DNA of 64,000 nt from Pollenia angustigena (lineage: Eukaryota; Arthropoda; Insecta; Diptera; Polleniidae): the NCBI GenBank assembly GCA_930367215.1, contig OV884056.1, forward strand, positions 44,268,308 through 44,332,307. Reading direction: 5' to 3'. Positions 1 to 11,010 of the stretch are shown here, piece after piece. How positions within the stretch are numbered: the first letter of the stretch is position 1; each line of letters begins with the position of its first letter. The notes under the pieces were generated by a model that did not search any database, was not told the DNA's origin, and saw only the letters and a list, made by a program, of their open reading frames with translations. A program made the position numbers and the translations under genes.

Positions 1-334
1 AGATTTTTACGAACCTCCTTCGATGTATGCGTACAAAATAATGCCTGCAATACACTTTTGGTGCATACTTTTAGGCAACAAATATTTTCACATTTTAACA
101 CTTGGTCATAGGAAACTTTTTTTTTTATAACGCTTACAATTTAACAAGAACCCTTTAAATTTACATTTTCTCAGTAAAAGGATTTTCATACACAGCTGGG
201 TTCAATGCGGAAGCAGTATGAGAAAATAATTAAAATTTTGGATTAATTATACGCTTCACCGAAGGTTAAAGGGTAATCATTTACATATGTATAAGCTTGT
301 CCTTCCGTTTTTACTTTCTACAGTATTGTAGGCC
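1..334. other. AT-rich stretch, nothing recognised
   Basis: No open frame of note, no inverted repeat and no similarity to the rest of the window was seen. It may be unique intergenic or intronic DNA, or a decayed repeat. Confidence 0.5.
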
Positions 335-480
335 CTATAAAAATAAACATTCTGGATCCTTATGAGTAGCGAAGTTGATTTAACGATGTCCGTCTGTCCG
401 TCTGTCTATGTGTATGTTAAAATAGGGTTTACAACCTGCCCAATAATGATCAGGACTAGGTTGTTATATATTTATGTCAC
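335..480 (+). repeat. Dispersed repeat carrying the ATGTCCGTCTGTCCG motif
   Basis: About 145 bp matches 50772-50905 in the same orientation: both run through a 'tccttatgag..gcgaagttgatttaacg' block, the ATGTCCGTCTGTCCG motif and a 'ttatgtcacaya' block. It is a dispersed non-coding repeat of unknown class. The short motif also occurs in other, otherwise unrelated repeats of the window. Confidence 0.6.
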
Positions 481-559
481 ACACGCATTTAACCTGCTAC
501 TTCGTTAGCGTCTCCTTTTCCTTCGTGGACATATTTTTATGCCAAAGTTTATTTAATGT

Positions 560-1029
560 TTTGAAAAAAAGTACCAAAAACAGTTACGATTTTCACCCCT
601 TAAATGTTCGAATTTCGAAAAAGTACCAAATCTATAGTCGCATTTTTTTGATAAGTTTCGAATGCGGTATAAACTTTGTTTCTATCTTTATTGGTTCAAA
701 AAATAGATGGGGTGTCAAAAAAGTACCAAAATTCAGGTTTTACCCGTTTACTCCCTAATAAAGCCGAATTTTAAAAAAGTACCAGAAGAACAACGATAAG
801 TATTACATTATTGTTGTATCTCTTTTAGTTTTGGAGATATTAGATTGCCAAGTTTTCCCGTTTTTACTCTTTTTTTACCCCCTAAACATTCGAATTTCTT
901 AAAATCCCGTCCTAGTGGATCGTTTTGGGTAGTGACCAATCTCTGGTCCAAATTTCAAGTTTTAAGCTTCACGACTGCCTCTAATTTTACCCTTAAATCC
1001 TTGTTGTTGCTGTTTTTTATTTCTTTTTT
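560..1029 (+). repeat. Diverged tandem repeat around AAAAAGTACCAAA
   Basis: The block AAAAAGTACCA recurs at about 565, 619, 717 and 773, each followed by variable T-rich text with 'cccctta' or 'ccctaa' and 'ttcgaattt'. Spacing is irregular, so it is an old tandem or clustered repeat. Short frames here are low-complexity and not considered genes. Confidence 0.45.
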
Positions 1030-1290
1030 TCTGTATATCTGGAAGACGGCAAGAGCTTAAGCTTCCAAATTAGGTACAAGCATCTTGGTTATCAATACAC
1101 CTCTCTAAAAGCGGGTCGGATTGGAGAAGTGGGCGTGGGACTTCCCATACAAAGATATTATACATTTTTGTACATCTGGCGAACGAAAAGATCTTTCCAA
1201 ATAAAGTTCAAAGATCTTGGCTATGAATACACAGCATCCCACATAATGTGGGCGGGATTGGAGAAGTGGACGTGACACCAAATAATTTAT
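1030..1290 (+). repeat. Two diverged units related to the 5855-7321 hairpin arm
   Basis: Positions 1030-1160 follow the same order of blocks as 6360-6500 in the large hairpin: 'gtatatctgga', 'cggcaagagc', 'ttccaaatt', 'tatcaatacac', 'ggattggagaagtgggcgtgg'. A second unit starts about 131 bp later (1213) and repeats the last blocks. This looks like an older copy of the sequence that makes up the hairpin arms. Confidence 0.55.
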
Positions 1291-1378
1291 AGACAGAATT
1301 TTATATTTGTTATTATTTTCTGCAAGTTTCTCAATCATTGGCAACAGTTTACAGAGTGTAGCATTTCAAAAATGTAAA

Positions 1379-1461
1379 AAATTAACCCCCATATTCATAA
1401 AACATATTTTTGATTTATTAAAGGGGAAATAAATAATATTTTGTATGAATGTGGGGGTAAA
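1379..1461. mobile_element. Small palindromic element (MITE-like)
   Basis: The ends TTAACCCCCATATTCATAAAA and TTTTGTATGAATGTGGGGGTAA are imperfect inverted copies and nearly the whole 80 bp folds into one hairpin. A looser relative sits at 47766-47896. No transposase is present, so its superfamily cannot be assigned. Confidence 0.55.
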
Positions 1462-1484
1462 TCTGAAGTTTCTAAACGAATATA

Positions 1485-1628
1485 AGTGCCGGTTCACACA
1501 CGTGAAGTTTGACTCGTCAAGTCTTGAACTTTTAGAAGAGAAGGGAAAAGAGAATGCCATTTATTTTCCCCTCTCTCCTAATAACACAAGACTTGACAAG
1601 TCAAACTTGACGTGTCTAAACCGGCACT
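1485..1628. mobile_element. 144-bp MITE with about 40-bp terminal inverted repeats
   Basis: The left end AGTGCCGGTTCACACACG pairs with the right end CGTGTCTAAACCGGCACT, and the match continues through 'aagtttgac..gtcaagtctt' for about 40 bp with a short centre. It is flanked by TA on the left and AA on the right, which could be a decayed TA target site as in Tc1/mariner elements, but this is weak. Confidence 0.65.
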
Positions 1629-2235
1629 AAAGCAGAGAATAAGTCAAGTTGAAAGCTTTAATATTGAGCCCACTTAGACTACAAATTTACTATAAATATT
1701 AATTTGTCCCCGATTATCACACAAACAAACAAAAAGCACAGAGTTTCAGATTCAAAACCTAAACCCGATTATAACTCCGCTATGAATATGAAAAATTTCA
1801 AAGGAGAATATTCATTTAAAAAGTGCAGATTTATTTCAAGTTTTTAAAACCTCCGCCTGTATTCTCTTATTCTCTGCCACATTTACTTATCCTTGTCAGG
1901 CTTTATCTTTAACAACGTTTCCAGATTATAAGCAAATAAAATGTTACTTTATATTTTGCCTTATTCTACGAAATCTTAAAAATGTTATGACTTGCAAGTG
2001 TTTAAAGAACAAAACGCTTAAAAAAATAAATTAATAAACAATTGTTACTTTGTTATCTTGCACAACATCTTCTTTCATTAACCCTGAAAGATCCTTTCCA
2101 GGTGGTTTGGTATATTTTCATTCTTTAATGCAGACGTATAGAAATTTTACAAAGTAACCTTTTATTAATGTGCAATAAGCAACCCTTTTAATTGGCATTT
2201 TGTGTGGTTTTATTAATCAATATCAGTTTAGGATG
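1629..2235. other. AT-rich stretch, nothing recognised
   Basis: No repeat structure or coding frame was seen. It contains only A/T-rich text with scattered AATAAA-like strings. Confidence 0.45.
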
Positions 2236-2638
2236 TACCGGTGATTAGCCGAGTCTGGTATCGGGATTGCCGATTGGAGCCTCCAGACATGCTTTTGGCA
2301 TCACAACAAACGTTGTGAGATTAGGTTTTTGATGGCGCCAATAGCTCGCCATGACATCACAATGATCATAGGCATACTCGGTATTTGTAGGAACCCGAAA
2401 GACCCGCCGAGACTCTCCCCTTGTGACCGCTGACTGTCCGCGACTGCCCAGAGGCAGCTAACCCGCATATCTACGGGCCGTATCACTATCCGCAACCTGT
2501 GACGCGTCTTATAGCACTCAGCTATGCCACACAAGATCATAAAAATAATGTTGTATGGATTATTATCCGCGATAGACCGGAGCCCTATGTTCCAATTTGA
2601 AACGACGGGAATATATATATACATATATATATATATAT
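2236..2638. other. GC-richer island ending in an (AT)n tail, unassigned
   Basis: From 'gccgagtctggtatcgg' to 'acgacggg' the base composition is clearly richer in G+C than both flanks, and it ends in a tract of ATATATAC. A long minus-strand frame exists but shows no recognisable domain and begins in the AT tract. A LINE 3' region or SINE-like element with a simple tail would fit, but I cannot assign a family. Confidence 0.3.
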
Positions 2639-2803
2639 TAATTGGCGCATTTATCAAATTTAACAGCTATTGATTTTTTCTTAGGGGGTACTTATTTGAG
2701 TGAACGTGTGCACGCGAGAAAGCAACACAGCCTACCCCGGAATAATATTCGAAAAGATATTCGAACGATTTTTCTGAAATCTACAAACTATTAAAAGAAT
2801 ATA

Positions 2804-3516
2804 AACAAGTAAGAAAGTGTAGTCGGTCAAGCCCGACCATATGATACCCTACACCACAGTATTTAATAACACATCATGCTTATGTGTCCATATTAATATG
2901 GATTTATCTATGTTTATAAACTTCACTAAAATGGGTTTGAAAGTTTGTGAGAGGCAGAAATTGCCCGCTACCTCCCCTTGTGGTCCTATTTTTGAAAAAC
3001 TGTATAGTTTATGTGTCCATATAGATAGGGATCTATCTATGTTTTAAATTTCATTAAAATCGGTTTGAGAGGCAGAAATTGTCCCTATCTCCCCTCGTGG
3101 TCCTATTTTCTTAAAAATGCATAGCTTATGTGTCCGTAAAAATATGGATCTATCTATGTTTTAAATTTTATTAAAATCGGTTTGATGGTTTCTGAGAGGA
3201 AGAAATTTCCCCATCACTGCTCTCGTGGTCCTACGGTTCAGCCCATTTTCAATAGGCTTGGTCCATATGCCAATAAGAACCTATGACCCAAATTTTATCA
3301 AATTATCTTCAAAATTGCGACCTGTACTTTGCGCACAAGGTTACATGGACAGCCTGCCAGCCAGCCAGCCTGCCAGCCGGACGGACATCGTTAGTTCGAC
3401 TAATTCTAAGTCGATCGGTATACTTTAAGGTGGGTCTAGGACCAATATTTTAAGGCGTTACACACATCAGCACAAATGCATAATACCCTCTCCACTATTG
3501 TGGTGTGGGTATAAAA
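2804..3516 (+). repeat. Dispersed repeat family A, copy 1
   Basis: Starts AAGTAAGAAAGTGTAGTCGG, passes 'tcaagcccgaccatatgata', and ends in 'tccactattgtggtgtgggt'. The same element lies reversed at 56444-57178 and, more decayed, at 12280-12896. Inside, blocks beginning 'cttatgtgtcc' recur at about 2879, 3009 and 3124, so the body is a short tandem array of about 115-130 bp units. It contains the CCAGCCAGCCTGCCAGCC run and the reverse of the ATGTCCGTC motif. No coding capacity was seen, so it is a non-autonomous element of unknown class. Confidence 0.7.
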
Positions 3517-3784
3517 ACATTCAAAAAATTCAGTCTTTTTAGTAAGAAAGCTTAAAATATTTTTTTTAATTTACGCCGTTGCTTACGGATATTACTGTAC
3601 TCAAAACTCCATAGCACAGTGTAAGATTTGGATAGCCTAGTTGGACAAAAGTATCTTTTTGACTTTGATATATTTCAAATTCTAAGCAAATATGCTGAAA
3701 AACATGGTTCTTAATAAGAAAATTTAAAAAATTACTTAAAATGATCGACACTGCAAGAACACTAACGCCTTAAACATTTAGTGT

Positions 3785-4150
3785 TTTTTTATACCCTCCA
3801 CCACAATTAGTTGTAATTAGTTTGTCATTTCGTGTGAAACTTTATTATTCATCTCATCCCATAAAGTATATATATTCTGTGTCCTTGAGTAATTCTAAGT
3901 CGATTTAGCCATGTCCGTCTGTCCGTCTGTTGAAAACACGCTCACTTTCGAAAAACTAAAAAAAAAGAAATGAACAAACTTGGTGTCAAACTGCTTGTAG
4001 TTATCCTTAGCAGTTTGGGATTGAAATTCAGCCAAATCGGTTAAGTAGGATCAGAGCTATGAATCAAAATGTGGAACCACCACCTAAAATTTTGTTACAA
4101 AAACTAACATAACTGGTGGAACAATGCAAGGAATTATATAAGATTTGGCA
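3785..4150 (+). repeat. Dispersed repeat with ATGTCCGTCTGTCCGTCTGT
   Basis: Begins with 'ataccctccaccacaatt', reaches the full 20-base motif at 3911-3930, and runs into the tandem block that follows. The order (ataccct block, 'tattctgtgtcctt', motif) resembles the repeats at 335 and 50772 but the remainder differs. Confidence 0.5.
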
Positions 4151-4545
4151 AGAATTCGTTTCGCGAAGATCCGTCCATAATTAAGTCTAGGCCCCATATA
4201 AGCATAACTTCTGGAAAACAGTATAGTACGCCTAAAACCGTAAAAAATAATGCTTTCATAACAAAATTTGGTATATCACAGTTTTATAGGACTAGAAATA
4301 AAACTATAAATTTTCGTGAAGATCGGTCTATAATCTACCATATGCCCCATATAAACCCTACTACCGGAAAACAGTTTAGTACGCCTGAAATAATTAATAA
4401 TGCTATCATAATAGAAGTTGGTATGTCACGGTTTTATAGGACTAGAAATCACACTAATAAATTTCGTGATTATAGGTCCATAATTTACCATATAAAGCCC
4501 ACTCTGGTAAAATAATTAAATACGCCTAAAACCGTAGCATTGGGT
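4150..4545 (+). repeat. Tandem repeat of about 180 bp units
   Basis: Two and a bit units. Each has 'tacgcctaaaaccgta', 'ggtatrtcacrgttttatag', 'gactagaaat' and a 'ggtccataatttaccata' block. A single unit also occurs at about 49095-49255 inside the piggyBac-like element, so the sequence is dispersed as well as tandem. Confidence 0.6.
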
Positions 4546-4838
4546 CATAAAAAATTTAAAAAAAAAAACCTTGAAAAGAGCAAAATTTAACAAAATCATT
4601 AAATATTTTATGAAGTTTAAACTTTTGTCCTTTGTAACTCTGTCATTTGTTGAATAGTCTTCACAAACGACCCATGGTTACTTTAGTAATTTTATTATCT
4701 TTAGTAATTTTATTATCACTAAAAAAAAGAAATACATAATCCGTTTAAAATTTTTGAAGATCTTTGCATTTAAGTCCCATCATCTTTTTTATAAACACAA
4801 CTTTTTTTTGGAATTTCCGAAGCTGCAGCAAAAAAAAA

Positions 4839-4917
4839 CCAGAGTCTCTGGCGGGAATCGAACCCTCAACCCCAGTGCTGATAGAATAGATCGCTACCAG
4901 CTAGCCTACCGGGGTAT
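4839..4917 (-). repeat. tRNA-like sequence (pseudo-tRNA or SINE head)
   Basis: Read on the minus strand it has a box A-like TAGGCTAGCTGG and a good box B, GGTTCGATTCC, about 45 bp apart, as in RNA polymerase III internal promoters. No clean acceptor stem or anticodon arm can be drawn, so I call it tRNA-derived and not a tRNA gene. A short poly-A-like run follows on the minus strand, compatible with a retroposed SINE-type origin. Confidence 0.45.
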
Positions 4918-4919
4918 AA

Positions 4920-5540
4920 CGGTTATTTGGGAATATCTTTGGAAAAACTGTTCTACTTTTGACAATTCTAGCTTCATATTCGGATTCAGCGGACAATTTT
5001 GCGACTTTGTTGGAAATTTGTGACACAGTGTTACTTTTGTGACATATTCATAAAAATATTTTCCATTTAAAAAAGGTTTACAACTCAAATTTTCTATTCA
5101 AATTTTCCTAACTAAACGTTTGTTGAATTTAATAATCGTTTATGAATACGGAGTTAAGAGTTTTTTGAGAATATTTTTAAATTTCCTACAACAGAAGCAA
5201 AATAGTGGACGAATGGTCACTGCAATCGTATTAAGCTCTTTAAAAAGTTAATAATTAATTAGTTTATTTTTTACAATCATATTAAACGCTCTAAAAAAAA
5301 TAATTTTTAAATTTTTCTAAAAATATTAGAAAATTTCGTACTAAATTAAACTAAATGATGGTTGTTTGTTTTAGAAACCGGTCAAGTGCAAGCTTTTTAT
5401 TAATTTTTAAATTTATGTCAATATAGTAGATAAGAGAATAATAAGAACATTTAAAAAAAAAAATATTTGCGCCCCCCCCCCCCCCCCCTCCTAGAGTTTA
5501 TCCTGATTGCGCCCATGTATTCGTGTTTTGTCTCGGGAAT
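4920..5540. other. AT-rich stretch with a C17 run
   Basis: No gene was seen. A run of about 17 C at 5472-5488 stands out in an A/T background and may be length-variable or a sequencing-sensitive site. Confidence 0.5.
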
Positions 5541-5854
5541 GGCGCTGCGAAATATGGCCCCAAAAAAATAAATGAAAATCGACCCCAAATTTGGGGCTAT
5601 TTTTCATAATTATTTTTTTTTAATAAAAAATTACCCCAAAAAAAATGAAAAATAGCGATAAAAATAAAATGAAATATGACCCTAAATTTGGGGTTATTCT
5701 TCATTATGAAAAATCTCCTCAAAATTTATAATGAATTTGAACCCCAAAAAAGGACACAAAGAAAGTTTCATTAAACATTTTCGATGAAGTTCATATGCCC
5801 GAAACTAAAATTAAATTTAGAATCCCGATTTCAAAATCCGGAAAATTATACAGT

Positions 5855-7321
5855 TGAGTGAATCCATGTCAAACCGTTAAGTCGTTCGGCATCATCACCT
5901 CCGATTTGAATGAAATTCAACACAAATGTTGAATGTTATTGGACTTTAACAAAACATAAACTTTCAGACCCCAGATTCTTTCGGCTTCCGAAATATGACG
6001 TCATAAAAGATAAGAAAAATGTGAAAAAAACTCAAAAGTCTCCTTACAAAAGGGGATAGAACTCTTGATCTACGCAAGATAATTTAGTTTTATTGGTATC
6101 GTTTTAAAGGTGAAAGTGCACCCTTTAAAATGATATGCATATTGTGTTTTTCTAAGAAAAGGTCAAAGCTCAATTATTGGGGTCTTGAGTTCAAAGCTCC
6201 ATATCTAGAAAAGTATATTTTTTAAAATTCTTAAAAAAATATATGTTAAGTATTATACCCTCTTCAACATTTGCAGAAAATTTAAAGGTGGAGACTCGAT
6301 TGGTGTCAGAGTTATATACCAGAACGGGATTCTAAGTATGTTTTGTGTTCAAAAACCCCTTGTATATCAGTATATCTGGAGATCGGCAAGAGCCAAAGTT
6401 TCCAAATTTAGTACACAAATTTTAGGTATCAATACACACCATCCCACAAAATGTGGTCGGGATTGGAGAAGTGGGCGTGGTACCGCCCGTACAAGAAATA
6501 TCAAAAATTGTATAAAAACCTGAATCTTTGGACTGTCATATGATCCATGGTTACGCCGTATATATCAAAAGATCGGAAATCTTTAGTAGGAAATATTCTC
6601 TAAAAAACTCGGAAAAATCGGTTCAGATACAAAAATTTTTTGATATTTTTTGTACGGGAGGTACCACGCCCACTTCTCCAGTCCCACCCACATTTTGTGG
6701 GATGGTGTGTATTGATAACTAAAATTTGTGTACTAAATTTGGAAACTTTGGCTCTTGCCGTTCTCCAGATATACTGAAAAAAATAATTAAAATACAACAA
6801 CAACAAGGGATTTTTGAACACAAAACATACTTAGAATCACGTTCTGGTATATTACTCTGACACCAATCGAGTGTCCACCTTTAAATTTTCTGCAAATGTT
6901 GAAGAGGGTATAATACTGAACATATATTTTTTTAAGAATTTTAAAAAATATACTTTTCTAGATATGGACCTTTGAACTCAAGACCCCAAAAATTTACCTT
7001 TTACCTTTTCTTAGAAAAACACAATATGCATATCATTTTAAAGGGTGCACTTTCACCTTTAAAACGATACCAAAAAAACTAAATTATCTTGCGTAGTTCA
7101 AGAGTTCTATCCCCTTTTGTAAGGAGACTTTTGAGTTTTTTTCACATTTTTCTCATCTTTTATGACGTCATATTTCGGAAGCCGAAAGAATCTGGGGTCT
7201 GAAAATTTATGTTTTGTTAAAGTCCAATTACATATAACATTTGTGTTGAATTTCATTCAAATCGGAGGTGCTGATGCCGAAAATGCCATATTTTCGTGAT
7301 GGTTTGACGTGTTTTAACTCA
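5855..7321. mobile_element. Giant inverted repeat (hairpin), arms about 650-700 bp
   Basis: The left arm (about 5855-6510) and right arm (about 6620-7321) are inverted copies with few differences, separated by about 110 bp. Matched blocks include 'ttctttcggcttccgaaata', 'aaaggggatagaactcttga', 'atgatatgcatattgtgttt' and 'ggattggagaagtgggcgtgg'. The outer ends are TGAGTGAATCCATGTCAAACC and the inverse of TGAGTTAAAACACGTCAAACC. A possible 4-bp duplication, CAGT, lies at 5851-5854 and 7320-7323. The sequence at 45314-45366 has both flanks joined without the hairpin. A transcript through it would form long double-stranded RNA. Confidence 0.75.
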
Positions 7322-7351
7322 GTTTTGGTTTTAAAAATCGTACGATTGATA

Positions 7352-7690
7352 GCATGGTTGGGCTTTCGGCTATGCGCAAGGATTTTTTTCTCTATTGTAT
7401 AACGAAAACTGGCTTTGCTTACTAAAGCTTTACGTTATAGACAGCCTGCGGCCTGGCGCAAGGATTTTCTCTTCTATGTTATAACGAATACTGGCTTCGC
7501 TAACTAAAGCTTCTCTTAATAGCCGGCCTTCGGCCGGGTGAAAGGATTTTCTTGTCTTTGGTATAACGAACACTGGCTTCGCTCACTTAAGCTTCCCTAC
7601 ATAGCCGGATTTCGGCCGGGCGCAAGGATTTTATTTTCTATGGTATAACGAACTCTGGCTTCGCTCAATAAAGCTTCTCTTAATAGCCGG
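7352..7690 (+). repeat. Core array 1: four units of about 81 bp
   Basis: Units repeat 'gcgcaaggattttctcttct', 'atggtataacgaa', 'ctggcttcgct', 'aactaaagcttctc' and a palindrome of the form GCCGGCCTTCGGCCGG, here partly decayed. The same array is found at 18146-18400, 46012-46345 and 54160-54412. Confidence 0.8.
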
Positions 7691-8063
7691 TTAAATTATT
7701 ATGGTTAAATTAGTCCTCCATCTAGAACCCACAAACATATTATGGTTGCCTCCAAAAATGTTATGATCAATAATAACTAACATTTGTTAAACACTTATAA
7801 TAGCATGGTTGGTTTTCAACCATAGTATGTTGCTCTTGGAAAAGAGGAAATTTAAAAACAAATTATTGTCTTATTTAACCATAACATTTCTAGAGGCAAC
7901 CATAATATGTTTGTGGATTCTTGATGGAGGACCAATTTAACCATAATATGGCTGTCGCTGACAATTATATGGTTATATTAACCATAATGTGTTTAAAATT
8001 TTCTTTAAAAATAGTTTGGTTGCAGGTGAACATATTAAAACATATTTTTTCTCTACGTGTATT
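7690..8063. mobile_element. Palindromic AACCATAATATGG element
   Basis: The block from 7690 to about 7775 (ending 'tggttgcctcc...atgttatg') is repeated inverted at about 7870-7955. The stretch then runs through 'accataatatggctgtc' to TTTTTCTCTACGTGTA. This end matches the right end of the 17955-18120 element (TTTTTCTCTGGGTGTA), so it is a related, longer, rearranged copy lacking its left terminus. Confidence 0.55.
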
Positions 8064-9447
8064 TATAAAGAAAAACTGACATCTTGAAAGGTGAGAAACT
8101 TATTCGGCTATTTATCCTCATAACTTAACAAGAACGGTAAGCCTATTTTTAAACATGAAAATTTTATTACCAATACAATTTCAATTAAACAAACCGACCT
8201 AGCGATTGTCAAATAAGATTTTCCAGCCGAGTGGTGTTAAATTTGCTTTCTAAAGGTTTATTTCCTATAAACTGTATGACAATGAAAAGATTTGACATTA
8301 AAAAAAAAAACGCCAGCCGCCTTTATTTAAGTAGCTCTGTCAGAGATCAGTGTTACGTTTAAATTTATGTGGGTTCTACTAAAAAATTTTACTACTAAAA
8401 AAAAAATTTACAAAATAAAGTTCAGTGAAACAGTGTTACAATCAAAATAAAACATAGAAAATCGTGAAAATGTTACACTCCCCTTCAACCTTCTGCGTAG
8501 TTACTTAAATAATTTTATTTTTAAAAAAGGTTTTCTGGCCACCAATAAATAAACAATTTTCTTACTGAATTTAAAATTTTAGAGAAAGAAAAAATATTTC
8601 CAAAAAAAAAATTATTTTTATTTGTTTGTTGAAAATCATTTCATATTTACATATTTTATTATAAATGAGATTTTATGCCTACAAGTTCTTGAAAAATATC
8701 TTTAACAACAACAAATATAACATAAAAACATGCTCAATAAATACAGACACACATACATATATATGTACATAAGGGTGCGCCTTATTTTGAAAAATGTGAA
8801 ATTGTATCGTTATGCATCCATCCACAAGGTTTTTTGAACTTCGTATAAAAAAAAGCAAAAATGTATTTAATTTTTTATTTCTTGTGTTAAAAACTGAAAT
8901 ATTTTAAGCTGGATTATAACGAACCTATGCTTAAGATACCGAATCTGTGACAAAACTTGCTTGAATCCTTCCATTAGCTTAACAGAGTTTTCTGCTGCTG
9001 CATTAACAACTTGTAATTTACCCAACAGAATGAAAAACCTCGAACTAAATTTAAGTTTTTCTACTCACTTAAGTACGAGTCGTACTCAAAAATTTTAGTA
9101 CGAATAACGCTTAAAAATACTTAAAACAATCCAAAATGGGACAACTTTCGAAAACCAATATGCGTGCATATGCGTATCACTGATGGGATTTGTAGTACAA
9201 TTGTACCAAATTTGGTACAATCGAAACTTTATTGGTACACTGGTACAAATCCTTTGTTGGTACAGTTTTAAATAAGACCCACGAAGTTTTATCATTTCTT
9301 TGAGGTGGATTAACTTTCTTTTCTCTTCAACAATACAATTTATAATAATATATCTCAAACCCTAACCAGAACTACTAAAAATTAGCTCTAAAAATTTAAT
9401 TATGTATAATTTATGTTCATGATGTTATGATAATATATATTAAGTAC
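8064..9447. other. No gene recognised
   Basis: A/T-rich text with poly-A and poly-T runs and a short ACATAC/ATATAT tract near 8750. A 'ggtaca'-rich patch at 9185-9265 (GGTACAAT, GGTACACTGGTACAAAT) resembles 12975-13025 and 13740-13780, suggesting a decayed dispersed repeat. Confidence 0.45.
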
Positions 9448-10214
9448 ATACAAACCAGAGCTGTTAAATTTGGATTACGATTAGTAATCAATTAGATTAA
9501 ATTTTAAAAAGAATGGTATTGATTACATAATTCAATTTTTTACAATTCCTGATTATTAATTAATTTTGATTACAAATAATCCAAAAATAATTAAGATTAG
9601 CTTTAGCTAGGATTACGAGAAAATAATCAAAAATAATCAAAAGTAATCAAAAAAATAGTTGACTACTTTCAAGGATTATTTTTGATTATTTTTTAAAAAT
9701 TCAGAATGCGCATCATTTTACACTTACGATTTATTTTGAAAAATTTGCATTTAAAACGTAAAAAATAGATTGTGTTTGTATACAAAACAACCAATAACAA
9801 TTTTAGTACTTCCTAAATCAACAAAAAAGGGAAAAATACGTGGAAAAATAATATAGACAACATTAAGAATATATTCAATACCATTTGATTTTAATGCTTT
9901 GAGTTAGCACTGTTGCTGCAATTGCAATATTTGCCTCAGGCTTCAACAAGAAATATGGTTGGAACCTTTCTCATAACCTCTGTTCCATTTTTAAAATAAG
10001 ATAATAACTGTTGCAATTCCTGGGATCTGCTTAGCTTAAAATATTTTCATATAAAACATCGAAGTTAGTTGCACACATAAAAAATATAGTATCGCAAACA
10101 AGTCAAGTTGGCATCATTATAATTCATTTATTTTGTTTGCATTTACCTTCATTTATGCATATGGTTTGTGGTTACAGCAACTTCACCACGATTATATGAA
10201 AGGAAATCTTGGCC

Positions 10215-10419
10215 TGGAACAGAATAAAGCAGTTGTAGTATTTAAAGCTGACGAATGCTCTGTAGCGCAATAAAGTTAAAAATCTCGAATTTTGCGCTTC
10301 AACTGCAACGACTACTACAACTACGTTTTCTGTTGACACTACTTTGAAACTGCCGTTTTTAACTTTTGACAGCTTGCAGCACTATTGTTAACGTTGTACT
10401 ACAGCGACTATTCTGTTCC
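10215..10419. mobile_element. Nested 205-bp TIR element
   Basis: The left end TGGAACAGAATAAAGCAG with 'ttgtagta' pairs with the right end 'tactacagcgac' and TATTCTGTTCC. The centre carries 'tgtagcgcaataaagtt' and 'aacgactactacaactacg', a second smaller pairing. No target duplication was resolved. Confidence 0.5.
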
Positions 10420-10684
10420 CCACTTTATTTATTTGGCTACCTCGTTCATTATAAAAATGTATAACAAATGACTAGAGGTTGTTTGAACGCCATTGTTATT
10501 ATAAATTTATTAATAAAAACGTTGTTACTCCTCTTTAAAACCTGCATTAGGGCAGCTAAATACATTTAAGATAGCTGCATTTTTGATTTACCTGCACAAA
10601 AAAAATCGTGCAAAGGAGATTGTGCAGCTAAGTAAAAATTACTGTAATAACAAAAAATGAAAAAAAAACAACTTACATTACTTG

Positions 10685-11010
10685 AGGGTTACACGATCAA
10701 GTTTTGGCTATCAAGTTTTAATGCACTTACACTTTTTAACCAATACACTTATACTTTTAAAAATTGATACGAACTTGCCTTTAAAATTCTCTTGCCAGTG
10801 AGTGTTCCAATTTACGTTCAAGAAAACATCTGATTTCAAGGTTAGTGAGCAAATTTTTCGTTTCTCTTTATAAATTTTTTTCTTGATGGCATCTTGAAAG
10901 TAAATTGCTCAAAAATTGAATGCAGCCTACGTCACAACTATCAATGTTTGGAAATTTTGACAAACAGTATATGTAAAAGACTATCAAGAAAAACTTGAGC
11001 GTGTAACTGC
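10685..11010. mobile_element. Nested TIR element, about 325 bp
   Basis: Left AGGGTTACACGATCAAG and 'ggctatcaagtttt' pair with right 'aaaagactatcaaga' and CTTGAGCGTGTAACT. The inner region is unrelated to the hAT-like host element. No coding capacity was seen. Confidence 0.5.

Larger units (their letters stand above)
5541..7690. mobile_element. Foldback-type element d', left end plus core array (right end missing)
   Basis: Begins GGCGCTGCGAAATATGGCCC, closely matching the inverted right end of the copy ending at 46629 (GGCGGTGCGC...AAATATGGCCCC). The left arm (5551-5762) repeats the word ATGAAAAATAGCCCC in both orientations with stretches such as AATTTGGGG. It is followed by 'aatttagaatcccgatttca', by a large inserted hairpin (5855-7321) and by the 81-bp core array (7352-7690). 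No right terminus or target duplication was found; a different palindromic element starts where the array stops, so the right half was probably lost or replaced. Confidence 0.6.

Noticed and set aside
2301..2657. 118-codon open frame on the minus strand
   Set aside because: It starts inside an AT simple-sequence tract (reading IYIYMYIYI) and has no recognisable domain.
4839..4917. A functional tRNA gene
   Set aside because: Box B is good but the acceptor stem, D arm and anticodon arm do not fold properly.
5472..5488. G-quadruplex or regulatory C run
   Set aside because: A single homopolymer run without further G/C runs nearby; more simply a length-variable homopolymer.
7352..7690. CRISPR-like array
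   Set aside because: Units are contiguous 81-bp tandem copies without unique spacers, and the genome is eukaryotic.
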